Below are positions 50,621-60,513 of a stretch of DNA of 64,000 nucleotides, one piece after another. The position numbers and the translations under genes are program-made. Every line of letters begins with the position of its first letter. The first letter of the stretch is position 1. The notes beneath the pieces were generated by a model. The model was not told the origin of the DNA. It was given only the letters and a program-made list of their open reading frames with translations, and made no database searches. Source of the stretch: Rubripirellula sp. (GTDB lineage: Bacteria; Planctomycetota; Planctomycetia; Pirellulales; Pirellulaceae); contig JAQWPZ010000108.1 in assembly GCA_029245125.1 (NCBI GenBank), positions 1 to 64,000 on the forward strand, given 5' to 3'.

Positions 50621-52326
50621 TTAGACCTCCGGCGGAATGGGCAACACCGCCGGGCGTTTCGAACGGACTTTCTTTCCATTCAAGAGAGTTCCGATCAGTG
50701 TATAGCGAACAAATGCTTCATAGCAAAGCAACAAACTCACCGTTGTGATCGAACAAATCGCCAGTAACTTCAGCCCGCTGGGCACCGGCCAATCCGCCAT
50801 CCAACTCTGCAGCAACTGAACCAAAGGCAGATGCAGTAGGTAAAGCCAATAGGCCGAATCTGACAGGTAGCGCAACCGATCATTCTGGCTGGCAAAAAAA
50901 TGTTGAAACAACCCGATCAAGCCAAACGACATCAACCAGACATAACAGGCGGCAACCAGCGCCGCGATCGCGTGGTAAGGCCAGAACGTCATATTCCGCC
51001 ACTCAATTGCCATGACACCGATCGGCAGAATCATCAAGGCCATCACGAGACAGCGAACCCAATGAGCCCCCCATTGCGACTCCAACTCTGGACGCCCGTA
51101 ACACATCGCCCCAAAGCCAAAAAAAATCGCGTAATAAAGTAGGACCGGTGGCCAAGGAACGATACCGATTGCCGTATCGGGACCAAAGGTCTGAACCATC
51201 ATCAACTGAGCCACAAAGGTCAGCGGGATGATCCAGCACCAAACCACTGGGCGCTGCAATATCCAAGTGGGTGGCCCCTTGAAATTCAACAGGCGCCCGA
51301 GACCAGCAATCACAACGAACCCAGCAACTAACCACAGCAAGTAATACAGAAACCAGAGATGCATGAAGACAGGAAAAAAAACCAACAGCGCAGCGAACTG
51401 CGTCAACCCTGTAGATTGATCAATCCATTCTCCTAAGTAATCTCGACCGCCAACTTGCTCACGCTGCTTCATGACCGCTGCGGTTTCCGAACGATCCACC
51501 GAGGCATCATCCCCCGACACACCACCGACAGCTGACAAACGCTGAACCACGTCGGGATGAACATACTGCTTTGCGAGATCCAATGGAGTGCGGTTTTTGA
51601 TGTCTACCGAATTGACGTCCGCCCCACGATCCAGCAGAAGGATCACAATCTCTTCTTCCCCCGCACCGGCAGCCCAATGCAGTGGCGTCGAACCTGCCAG
51701 TTGATCTCCTAATGCCTGCCATGCGGCAACATCGATGTCAGCACCACTGTCGACCAGCAAGGCAACCATTTGCACATCCGATTTGGCAACGGCCAAATGC
51801 AACGGCATCACACGAGCGCTGAAAACATCACCCAATCGCGGCCGGTCGAGATCACCATTGGCGTCGACGTAGTTTTTCACATAAGCGGTATCGCCCTGCT
51901 CAACCGCCGACCAAAGATTGGTAGCCCCCAGAATCAAAACTATCCAGATCACTGGAACGATCGTGAACAAACCAAGGAACAGAGGAACACCAACCCGCAG
52001 CAGACGATGTTGTATCAATCCCAGCGGCCCACGCTTCTGCCACATCATGGTCGTAAAAAAACCACTCACCAGAAAAAAGAGTGGCATCCGAAAACCATGA
52101 ATCAAATCCACCAACACACCATAGATCAGTTCGTGCTGATGAACATCTTGTATCGGCTGCATTCCAACCGGTTGAGGAATGAATGAGAGCATGCCGTGAA
52201 GCAATATCCCCAACAACATCGCGATCGCTCGCAACGCATCCAAATCGTGATATCTTCGATGAGTGGTGAGCGAAGACAAATTAACCTCTCGAATCTCAGA
52301 GCTCGCAGCCGATCGACTTGATCTCA
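50621..52326 (-). CDS. Acyltransferase-3/OpgC-like membrane protein with inserted ankyrin repeats
   Basis: YHDLDALRAIAMLLGILLHG, GFRMPLFFLVSGFF, RLLRVGVPLFLGLF; insert TPLHWAAGAGEEEIVILLLDRGADVNSVDIKNRTPLDLAKQY; then further TMs (FLYYLLWLVAGFVVIAGL; SDSAYWLYLLHLPLVQLLQ). ORF extends to 52414 through a tandem repeat; start at MRSSRS (~52326) preferred. Confidence 0.85.
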
Positions 52327-52344
52327 TTCGGCAGGTCCAGCACT

Positions 52345-52400
52345 GCGTTGACCGATTTGCGTTGACCGATTTGCATTGACCGATTTGCATTGACCAGATC
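52345..52400. repeat. Tandem array 14 bp x ~4 (GCRTTGACCGATTT)
   Basis: gcgttgaccgattt | gcgttgaccgattt | gcattgaccgattt | gcattgaccagatc. Confidence 0.92.
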
Positions 52401-52478
52401 ATCACACGTGGCAACCACTGGCACTAGAGGGACACTAGCGGCACAGGTATTCGAGACGATGCCAGACCCCCGCACAGG

Positions 52479-52502
52479 CTGATTTACAGACTGATTTACA
52501 GA
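52479..52502. repeat. Direct tandem duplication 12 bp x 2 (CTGATTTACAGA)
   Basis: ctgatttacaga | ctgatttacaga | ctg. Confidence 0.88.
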
Positions 52503-52523
52503 CTGGGGCTGGCAGCACTGATA

Positions 52524-53906
52524 TCAGGGAAGCGTCACCAATACCCCATCGATTTCCGCTGACGCCTGACGTGCCTGATCGAGTGCGTCCAGAATCTGCA
52601 ACTGTGTATTGACGAGCGTCCGTTGCGCGGTCAGCAACGTTAAATAGTTCGACTCACCTGCCTCGAACGCCGTCTTGGACAATTCAAATGTCTCTTCGGC
52701 GCCCGGCAAGACGTTATCCCGCAGTCGTTCGTATCGCAGACGTGCCGTCTCGTAGCGGCCGACGGCAGTCGCCAAGCGACCCTCCAGATCCAAGCGCGTC
52801 TTTTCGATCGCTGAGGATGCCGCAGCAACCTCCGCGCGAGCAGCACGAATGTTGCCTTGATTTCGATTACGGATCGGCAGTGGGACCGTGACCCCGAGGA
52901 CGGCATACGCGTCGTCCGATCCAGTATCCACCCCTGCTCCAACTTGAGCAGTAACATTCGGAGTCACTTGGGCACATGCTAAACGCAACGCCCAGCGAGC
53001 GCGATCCAAATTCGATCCTGCGGCCAGCAGCTCAGGACTTTGAGAAGCGATCGATTCGAGCGTCTCGTCCCAGGGACGCAATTGCAATCCTTGCTCGAGA
53101 TCTCCCACGAGTTCGCCATCGGGCAATTCGTCCAAGCTGACTGCAGCCGCCAAAGATCGCCGATTTGCCGACAATAAGGTCGTCGCATTATCGGCCGAGA
53201 TACGAGCCTGCTCCGCTTCCACTTGGGCCTGTAACAAAGCAACTTTCGAAATCTCCTGCGCCTTCAACAACAACTCCGCTGACCGAACCGATTGCTCCGA
53301 CAAGTCGACGATCTTATTTGCCAATGTGACACGACGCTGGGCGATCAACGCTTGAGCAAAGGCGACCCGCAACTCGGTCAAGACTTGAAGTTCTGTACGA
53401 CGCACTTCGGCGCTCAGCCCTGCTGCTTGCTGGGCTGCCACTTGCTGGGCCAGTCCCAATTTGTTGGCGGTGACAAGTTGCTGTGAAACCCTCACCGAAT
53501 GAAGACCAGAACTCCCTTCATTGCCAATCTCCTCGCTTTGGTACTGCAAGACTGGATTCGGTGGCAAACCTGCTTGCTGGTATCGCCCCTGGGCAGCCGC
53601 GAGTCGTTGTCGCGAAGCAATGATGGCAGGATGCTGACCCAACGCAACCGATTCCAAACCGCCGAGCGTTGATGACCACCCCTCCGGTCTGGGCTCTGGC
53701 AGGACAGCTTCCTCGGTCACCGAATCGATCACCTCTTGCGAAACTTCGGCCACTAAATCAAGAGGTGGAGATTCGGCGATGACCGGGGTTTGCATCGACG
53801 CGGTGCGATACACCACCTCAGCCGGAACCGGGTCTGAAGACGTTCGGCAGCCCATGCTTACTGCGCCGCAACACAGGCAAATAATCAGCTTGGACCTAGA
53901 ATTCAT
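52524..53906 (-). CDS. TolC-family outer membrane efflux protein (CzcC-like), lipoprotein-type N-terminus
   Basis: MNSRSKLIICLCCGAVSMGCRTSSD; repeated TolC motifs (QVEAEQARISADNATTLLSANRRSLAAAV; LTAQRTLVNTQLQILDALDQARQASAEIDGVL). Confidence 0.85.
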   Translation of the reverse strand: MNSRSKLIICLCCGAVSMGCRTSSDPVPAEVVYRTASMQTPVIAESPPLDLVAEVSQEVIDSVTEEAVLPEPRPEGWSSTLGGLESVALGQHPAIIASRQRLAAAQGRYQQAGLPPNPVLQYQSEEIGNEGSSGLHSVRVSQQLVTANKLGLAQQVAAQQAAGLSAEVRRTELQVLTELRVAFAQALIAQRRVTLANKIVDLSEQSVRSAELLLKAQEISKVALLQAQVEAEQARISADNATTLLSANRRSLAAAVSLDELPDGELVGDLEQGLQLRPWDETLESIASQSPELLAAGSNLDRARWALRLACAQVTPNVTAQVGAGVDTGSDDAYAVLGVTVPLPIRNRNQGNIRAARAEVAAASSAIEKTRLDLEGRLATAVGRYETARLRYERLRDNVLPGAEETFELSKTAFEAGESNYLTLLTAQRTLVNTQLQILDALDQARQASAEIDGVLVTLP

Positions 53907-54263
53907 TCGACAATCGACCGCTAAAAACAAAGAATCAGTTCTCCTCGGCTTATCGGCAACAATCGAATCGAGTCGTGAGTGATTCCCTTTTTGCTAGCAA
54001 CTGTTCCGAGCATCTTCCCCACCGCTTGCGAGCCCTCTACGGTTTGCCCGAGCGGGTTGCAGATGGAGTCTTCGACCCCCGATGACGGCTTTTTTTGCCA
54101 CGATTTTCAGCGTTTTCGCCCCCCGGCACGCTCCTCGCAAGCTGCCTTGGTTCCCCGTCGCGAAGCTTCCAATTCGATCGCCCAAGCGTCGAAGTGCCGC
54201 ATCAGCGTGACCGCGTGAGAGCCTCTTGTCGCGGACCAAGGAATGCACCGGACCAGCCAATTC

Positions 54264-54319
54264 CGACAATCAGGCGGCGACAATCAGGCGGCGACAATCA
54301 GGCGGCGACAATCAGGCGG
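54264..54319. repeat. Tandem array 14 bp x 4 (CGACAATCAGGCGG), perfect
   Basis: Four consecutive identical copies of cgacaatcaggcgg in the divergent spacer between the TolC-family and PP2C-like genes. Confidence 0.97.
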
Positions 54320-54492
54320 GCGATGATTGGCTTGTATTTGCGGGTCCGGCAGGACGCGGGTGCTCAGAGCCGATCAATTGGGATGCATTAGCTTGCCCCC
54401 TGGCATCGGGGCGGATCACAAAGGTTTTAAGACGCATCGCAAAGGCTCGATCGGTGGAATAAACTAAGGCGTCGGTTGATGCGTTTCACCAG

Positions 54493-54530
54493 ATGACAAC
54501 GTGCCGGCGAAATGACAACGTGCCGGCGGA
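54493..54530. repeat. Direct tandem duplication 19 bp x 2 (ATGACAACGTGCCGGCGAA)
   Basis: atgacaacgtgccggcgaa | atgacaacgtgccggcgga, upstream of the PP2C-like gene. Confidence 0.9.
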
Positions 54531-54561
54531 CAGTGCACATCACCTCCTGCGGGATGCACCG

Positions 54562-55377
54562 ATGGTGAACCTGACGACAGAACCGGTGCAGCGGTTGTAT
54601 GTCGAACAAGATATGGAATCGCCCGATTTGCTGCGGCTCAACCGTGGTCAGGCGATGACGCATTGCCGCAACTGCCCTGGCAAGACAGAGCCCAACGATG
54701 ACAGTGCCGCGGTTGTGCAAACCGCCTCGGGCGCGATTCTGCTGATGATCGCGGATGGCGTGGGCGGTTGCCCCCACGGACATCAGGCTTCCGCGATTGC
54801 CGTGCAAACTGTGACAAAAAACGTCCTCGCCGCCGCCATGACTGGACTCCGGGCCGCAATTTTGGATGGCATCGAACAAGCCAACCAGGCGATTCTAGAC
54901 CTCGGCATCGGTGCCGCCACAACCCTGGCTGTGGTGGAAGTGCAAGACCAAGTTGCCCGTGGCTACCAAGTCGGCGACTCGACCAGCTTGATCCTTGGTC
55001 AACGAGGTACCATCAAGTGGAAATCGACCTCCCATTCGCCTGTCGGTTACGCGATCGAAGCCGGCATGCTGACCGAAGCGGACGCGATGCACCACGAACA
55101 ACGTCACGTGGTTTCGAATCTAGTCGGATCCCGAAACATGCACATCGAAATCGGCCCCGCTCAACCATTGGCAACCCGTGACACCATCATCGTTGGCAGT
55201 GACGGGTTATTCGACAACGTCAAGATTGAAGAAGTCATCGAGCACGGTCGCTGTGGAAAACTGGCCACACGGATGAAGCGTCTCGACGAGTTGGCGACCG
55301 AGCGAATGAATCTGAATCAGCCTGGCGAACCGGGAAAACCCGATGACCTTTCGGTGATCATCTACAAACCCACCTAA
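54562..55377 (+). CDS. PP2C-family serine/threonine phosphatase
   Basis: ILLMIADGVGGCPHGHQASAIAVQTV; GAATTLAVVEVQDQVARGYQVGDSTSLIL; IIVGSDGLFDNV; PDDLSVIIY. Confidence 0.9.
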   Translation: MVNLTTEPVQRLYVEQDMESPDLLRLNRGQAMTHCRNCPGKTEPNDDSAAVVQTASGAILLMIADGVGGCPHGHQASAIAVQTVTKNVLAAAMTGLRAAILDGIEQANQAILDLGIGAATTLAVVEVQDQVARGYQVGDSTSLILGQRGTIKWKSTSHSPVGYAIEAGMLTEADAMHHEQRHVVSNLVGSRNMHIEIGPAQPLATRDTIIVGSDGLFDNVKIEEVIEHGRCGKLATRMKRLDELATERMNLNQPGEPGKPDDLSVIIYKPT

Positions 55378-55838
55378 CCGACTGCAGCCACATCGTTATT
55401 GGTCGTTGCAAGGCCCGAACGTACGCCAAACCCTCGCGATTGGACGGCTGAGTTGCACAAATCAGTTACCCTCAGCCACACAACACTGACGCGAAAAAGG
55501 TTGCCTCGATCACCACTGGCTTGTCAGTGATGGCAAACAGTCCAACGTTTCCAGCGCGTCGGCGAGCTTGACCGTTTCGTGGCATAAACGCGTGATGATG
55601 GAGTCGCTGTGCTGCGTGCTTGGCCCCAGCTGAACCTTTCTCGAGTGGCTGGATCCTGTATCCAGAGCCCATCAACAACAAGTAGTTACCAGAGAACACT
55701 TGCCCGACGGATCGTGCCAGCAATCCCGTGATGAACAAACATCGATTGACAATAGTATTGGGGACTCTCTTTTAGTTTGCAAATCGCTGTGTCACACTCC
55801 AGTTCTCAGAGCATCCCTCACATCTACCGGACAACGTC

Positions 55839-56599
55839 ATGCGTACAGGCAATCCAGCACTAAACGACAACCTCTACCAGTCACTGGAAGCGATGCCAGC
55901 AGATGGTTTCGATCTCGCTGCCGCTCCTACTGACACCATGACCTTGGGGGAACAACGATCAAAACCGGAGCATTGGTCTCGATCGCCATTCTGACAGCCG
56001 GCTTCACCTGGAACCAGTCTTTTCAGGGTGCAAACGTCTTACCCTGGATGATTGGCGGAGGCATCGGCGGACTGGTTTTGGCGCTGATCACAATCTTCAA
56101 GCCAGTTTGGTCGCCAATCACAGCCCCCGCCTACGCTGCCGCCGAAGGCCTTTTGCTCGGTGCCCTGTCAGCACAATACGCATCGTTTTATGACGGCATT
56201 GTCACGCAAGCCGTGCTGCTGACTTTTGGCGTGTTGATCACAATGTTAATCGCGTTTGGTCTCGGCCTGGTGCAAGCCACCGACAAATTCCGCGCTGGTC
56301 TCTTTGCCGCAACCGGCGGGATCATGCTCGTCTATCTATTGACCTTTGTGCTCAGTTTTTTCAATATCGGAATCCCCTACATTCACGGCTCGGGAATGAT
56401 CGGAATCGGATTCTCGCTATTCGTGATCGTGATCGCCGCATTGAATCTGGTTCTCGACTTCGATTTCATCCAAAAAGGGGTTGAGTCCCACGCACCAAAA
56501 TTTATGGAGTGGTATGGCGCTTTCGGGTTGATGGTAACGTTAGTTTGGTTGTACCTCGAGATTCTTCGCCTGCTGGCAAAGCTGCAAAGCCGGGACTAG
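55839..56599 (+). pseudogene. Bax inhibitor-1/YccA-family membrane protein with an apparent -1 nt frameshift (sequencing error, mutation, or recoding)
   Basis: Frame from ATG 55839 gives MRTGNPALNDNLYQSLEAMPADGFDLAAAPTDTMTLG; at G5 (55946-55950) the coding signal shifts; adding one nt gives ..TMTLGGTTIKTGALVSIAILTAGFTWNQSFQ.. continuous with ORF 55973..56599 (six-TM BI-1-like). Confidence 0.8.
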
Positions 56600-56949
56600 G
56601 CTGCACCAGGGTGATAGATCGATTCGAACGATCCAACAGAACAAATCGAGATGCAGGTCGCTGTGGTGTCCAAACGGAACGCCAGCGGGCGGCCAATTGG
56701 CACCGAGTGTTTAATCAGCGATCGTGCAAGAATCGAGCCATTGGGCGAATGATCTTTGCCTTGATTTCGGCGAGCGACTTCCAATCTGCAGCTCGGCAGA
56801 TCCCTGCGAGCGAACGTAAACGACATGGGGCAAGTCGTGTCATCTGCTTGCTGTGACATCGCACAGGTTACCCCGCCGATCGCCCGCTCAGGACCGACGG
56901 CAGCGTCTGATCTCTGTCAGCAACTGCCTGCAATGCTTGTTGTCGGGAA

Positions 56950-57963
56950 TTATTGGACCCGCACCAATTTCATCAAGCGGCCCGCAACGTTCCAATCTTG
57001 GACATACAAGTTGCCATCTTTGTCCCAGTAGGAACCATGGGTACCGCTAAAGACACCCTCGACCCACTGGTCCTGCGGAACTTTAAAATTGCCTCGCTTC
57101 TTCGGATCCGGGTTGTGTCCCAGCACAGCCATGATCGTATTGCTGCCGTCCAGAATCACTAACCGACCATGCAAATCTGGCACAGAAACATATTCGCCTT
57201 GAATCGAAACCGATGTCGGCATGCCTAATCCAGTGATCACTTCTTCGATGAAGTTACCTTCCAGATCGTAGTGAACCAGTCGCCCTTTCGGTTGGTGATT
57301 GCGGTCGCAAACCAGCAACCTTGGTGGGTCATAACGCGTATCCAACGTCATGCCATGAGCGGTGTTGAATTGCTTTAAGCCATTCCCTTTGGAACCGAAG
57401 TGCATCAGATACTTTCCATTTTTGTCATACTTAAAAATGTGGTTACTCGCGTAACCATTGGACAAGTAAATGTCTCCTTCAGCCGTGACTGTAATGGCAG
57501 TCGGGTTGAACCGAATTTTTCCTAGACCCGATTCTTCCGGGTACTTCAATCGCAGGACGATTTCGCCCGAATGAGCATTGAACTTGATGCCCTCGGCATC
57601 GTTATTGCGGGCACCATAAATGAATTCACCATCGGCTTCTTTCCGAATCTCCATGTCGTGGAGATTTGAATAGTCTTTGCCGAGGTAAGTCTGGACAACC
57701 TTTCCTTCCGGCGAGAAAACGAACACACCGGCATTCGCGCTGGTAAAGATATTGCCCGCCTCGTCGATCACCACACCGCCGTGGGTTGGCCCCAGCGGTG
57801 AACTACCATCGGGACGAAGCCCCCAACCAGGCACGGAATCAAAGGTCATCATGCCACAACCCATTCGAACCGGTTCGACCTTCTCTTCGGCCAACGACGG
57901 CGAGTTGCCGACCAGAAACAAACAGATCATCGACAGTGTGCAGAGCCAAGCATTCATCTTCAT
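56950..57963 (-). CDS. Secreted NHL/6-bladed beta-propeller protein
   Basis: Signal peptide MKMNAWLCTLSMICLFLVGNSPSLA; NHL-like blades (GDIYLSNGYASNHIFKYDKNGKYLMHFGSKGNG; DKDGNLYVQDWNVAGRLMKLVRV). Confidence 0.82.
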   Translation of the reverse strand: MKMNAWLCTLSMICLFLVGNSPSLAEEKVEPVRMGCGMMTFDSVPGWGLRPDGSSPLGPTHGGVVIDEAGNIFTSANAGVFVFSPEGKVVQTYLGKDYSNLHDMEIRKEADGEFIYGARNNDAEGIKFNAHSGEIVLRLKYPEESGLGKIRFNPTAITVTAEGDIYLSNGYASNHIFKYDKNGKYLMHFGSKGNGLKQFNTAHGMTLDTRYDPPRLLVCDRNHQPKGRLVHYDLEGNFIEEVITGLGMPTSVSIQGEYVSVPDLHGRLVILDGSNTIMAVLGHNPDPKKRGNFKVPQDQWVEGVFSGTHGSYWDKDGNLYVQDWNVAGRLMKLVRVQ

Positions 57964-58250
57964 TGCGTTCCACCTCACGCAGGCAAGTTCTTGTTAACGG
58001 GCCGTATTGTAACCTGCGGTGACCGACGCGTTCTCGGTTGAAGAAGCGGTTCTTCGAGGAAGCAAATCCCTCCACGATCCAAATGCCCTCAGGAACGACT
58101 GGAGGCATTTGCGTTCGGATTCATTGCCCCCGCGGCGGAACGGCCAACCGCAGCGAGCGAAATTCCCCAAACAGCCGCAAACGATTGGATCTGAAATTCT
58201 TGTCGACCACGGCAACCACTGCTCGGTGTGCCAAAACAACCACAGGCGAA

Positions 58251-58287
58251 ATCCCAGAACAAGATCCCAGAACAAGATCCCAGATAG
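58251..58287. repeat. Short tandem repeat 13 bp x 2.8 (ATCCCAGAACAAG)
   Basis: atcccagaacaag | atcccagaacaag | atcccagatag. Confidence 0.9.
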
Positions 58288-58676
58288 CCGCCCACGCCTC
58301 GCCCAAAGGTCAACCAAGGCGAACGCCTTCGTTGACTCGACGCCGACTCGACTGAATCAGCCGGTGGAATCAGACAACGAGAATTGAAAACAAGCCACAA
58401 CTATTTCGATTGCCAGATTGCCCCGGTGAAATGTCCACCCAAAGCCCGCAGCTCATTCTCACCTGGATTATTGACAGAGCGTTCCACTCCCCACAGAGGA
58501 CCGCAAAATGTCTCAGCAACGTAAAAATCGCACCGATTTTTAAGCTCACCGATGGCCGCAAGTCTTTATCGTGCCGATACTTAGCGTTGCGAACTCATCC
58601 TCGCGATGCTTGACGGGAGCGTGAAAGATGCCATCCTGGCGGGCGTGCGTTTTTTCTTGAGCCAGGGTTTCATTCC

Positions 58677-59324
58677 ATGCATCGTGTATCCAACCGACCG
58701 GGCAAGACACCCCAACCTCATTCTAGCCCGTTCTACAACCACCTCGTGCCAGCCTATCAGGCGTTATGGCCGGCCGTGGCCAAGAGACGGGTCAACAAGA
58801 CGCTTGATACGCTCGGGATTCCCCCCGGCGCGAAGGTCTTAGAGGTGGGCGTCGGAACGGGTCTGTCTTTAGAATCGTATCCAGACCATGCATCGGTCAC
58901 CGGCGTCGATCTTTCCGAAGCGATGCTTGCCGAAGCGAAAGAGTTGATTGCCGAAAAAGCCTGGCATCATATTGAAGTACAGCCAGGAAACGCAGAATCA
59001 CTCGACTTCGCAGATTCATCGTTTGATTTCGTCACCTCCTTCCACACAATCAGCGTCGTTTCTAAACCGCAGGACATGATGCGTGAAGTCGTTCGCGTCT
59101 GTAAGCCTGGCGGAAAGATTCTGATCATCAATCATTTTCGCAGTGAGAATCCCTTCATTGCACGGGTCGTCGACAAGGCTGGCAACATCACCCGACGCTT
59201 AGGCTGGCGAACAGATTTGGATCTCGACGAAGTTGTGCGAGAATTGCCCTTGCGAATGGACCGGCGTTACAAGACCAATCCGCTGTCTTTGTTCACCGTG
59301 ATGAAAGCGACACGGCAAGACTGA
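58677..59324 (+). CDS. Class I SAM-dependent methyltransferase (PmtA/UbiE-like)
   Basis: VLEVGVGTGLSLESYPDHASVTGVDLSEAMLAEAKELIAE; DFVTSFHTISVVSKPQDMMREVVRVCKPGGKILIINHF. Confidence 0.9.
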   Translation: MHRVSNRPGKTPQPHSSPFYNHLVPAYQALWPAVAKRRVNKTLDTLGIPPGAKVLEVGVGTGLSLESYPDHASVTGVDLSEAMLAEAKELIAEKAWHHIEVQPGNAESLDFADSSFDFVTSFHTISVVSKPQDMMREVVRVCKPGGKILIINHFRSENPFIARVVDKAGNITRRLGWRTDLDLDEVVRELPLRMDRRYKTNPLSLFTVMKATRQD

Positions 59325-59400
59325 GCCTTGCCCCATGACTCCGCCGGCCAACCGGCATCACGTTGCTTTCAGAATCCGATGGTGAGTAGGCAACCCGAGT

Positions 59401-59428
59401 CATCAGCACCAGTTCATCAGCACCAGTG
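59401..59428. repeat. Direct tandem duplication 14 bp x 2 (CATCAGCACCAGTT)
   Basis: catcagcaccagtt | catcagcaccagtg. Confidence 0.85.
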
Positions 59429-59594
59429 TCGTATCGACGAGATTGAGAAGTAGGCGTCGCGGCACCCTGCGTGCTCATTCCAACGCCCATTCCGCTGCCC
59501 AGCACGAGACACCCTGATGTTATGTTCACCTTTTTCGTCTAACAGTTTGCGTCAATCAGTGGTAGCGGTCCCACCGCTCGCTCGTGACGCCAAC

Positions 59595-60434
59595 ATGAAT
59601 GTTTCGGCCTCTGAGAATGCCAAGATCATTCGCTTTTTAGAAGCAGGTGGAATCCGCTCGTTACTTTATGGCGGCAATGCGGTGTTCTATCACGTTCAGA
59701 TCCGTGAATACGCGAGCCTGCTCCAAATGCTTGCTGAAACGGCGGGCGATCAAACCACCGTCGTTCCCTCCGTGGGTCCTGCCTACGGATTTGCTGCCGA
59801 CCAAGTTCAGCTTTTGAAGGACCATGATTTCCCCACCGCGATGCTCTTGCCATCACGTGATGTGGTCGACCAAGCAGGGATCGCCTCGGGGGTACGGCGT
59901 TTGGCAGAGCAATTGGAAAAACCACTGGTGCTCTATTTAAAATTCGATCGTTGGTTGGATCCGCAACACATTCGCGCTTTGGAATCGGATGGCGTTATTT
60001 CGTGGATCAAGTACGCCGTGGTTCGAGACGATCCCTCGCAAGATGACTACCTACGAGAAGTCATCGACGTCTTTCCGAAAGAGCGAATCGTCAGCGGGAT
60101 TGGCGAACAACCGGCAATCGTCCACTTGCGCGACTTCGGCGTTGCTGGGTTCACCAGCGGATGTGTTTGCATTGCACCAGAGCGTTCGATGCAAATGATG
60201 CGGGCGATCCACGAGGCTGACTACGAGATGGCGGAAACGATTCGCAAGTGGTTTTCTCCATTGGAAGACCTAAGGAACGAAATCAACCCGATTCGTGTGC
60301 TCCATCACGCGGTGGCCGAAGCAGGGATCGCATCGGTTGGAGCTTTGCCACCGATGCTGAGCGACCTGCCCGCAGAGACGGTCGCGCGAATCCGCAGTGC
60401 CATCAACACGATGCGTGAAAAAGTCGTTTCGTAG
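59595..60434 (+). CDS. Dihydrodipicolinate synthase/N-acetylneuraminate lyase family protein
   Basis: MNVSASENAKIIRFLEAGGIRSLLYGGNAVFYHVQIREYASLLQMLAE; VVPSVGPAYG; LVLYLKFDRWLDP..WIKYAVVRDD (TIM-barrel DHDPS-like). Confidence 0.8.
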   Translation: MNVSASENAKIIRFLEAGGIRSLLYGGNAVFYHVQIREYASLLQMLAETAGDQTTVVPSVGPAYGFAADQVQLLKDHDFPTAMLLPSRDVVDQAGIASGVRRLAEQLEKPLVLYLKFDRWLDPQHIRALESDGVISWIKYAVVRDDPSQDDYLREVIDVFPKERIVSGIGEQPAIVHLRDFGVAGFTSGCVCIAPERSMQMMRAIHEADYEMAETIRKWFSPLEDLRNEINPIRVLHHAVAEAGIASVGALPPMLSDLPAETVARIRSAINTMREKVVS

Positions 60435-60513
60435 GTAAAGCAACCGGTTCGTTTCCGCTTCGCACGGATGGCATTTTCCAACTTTCCCAAACCCCAAGCT
60501 GTGGTGAATCGCT

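Noticed and set aside
55946-55950. Programmed -1 frameshift site
   Set aside because: The G run allows P-site slippage but there is no canonical X-XXY-YYZ heptamer in frame and I did not identify a stimulatory structure; sequencing error or mutation is at least as likely.
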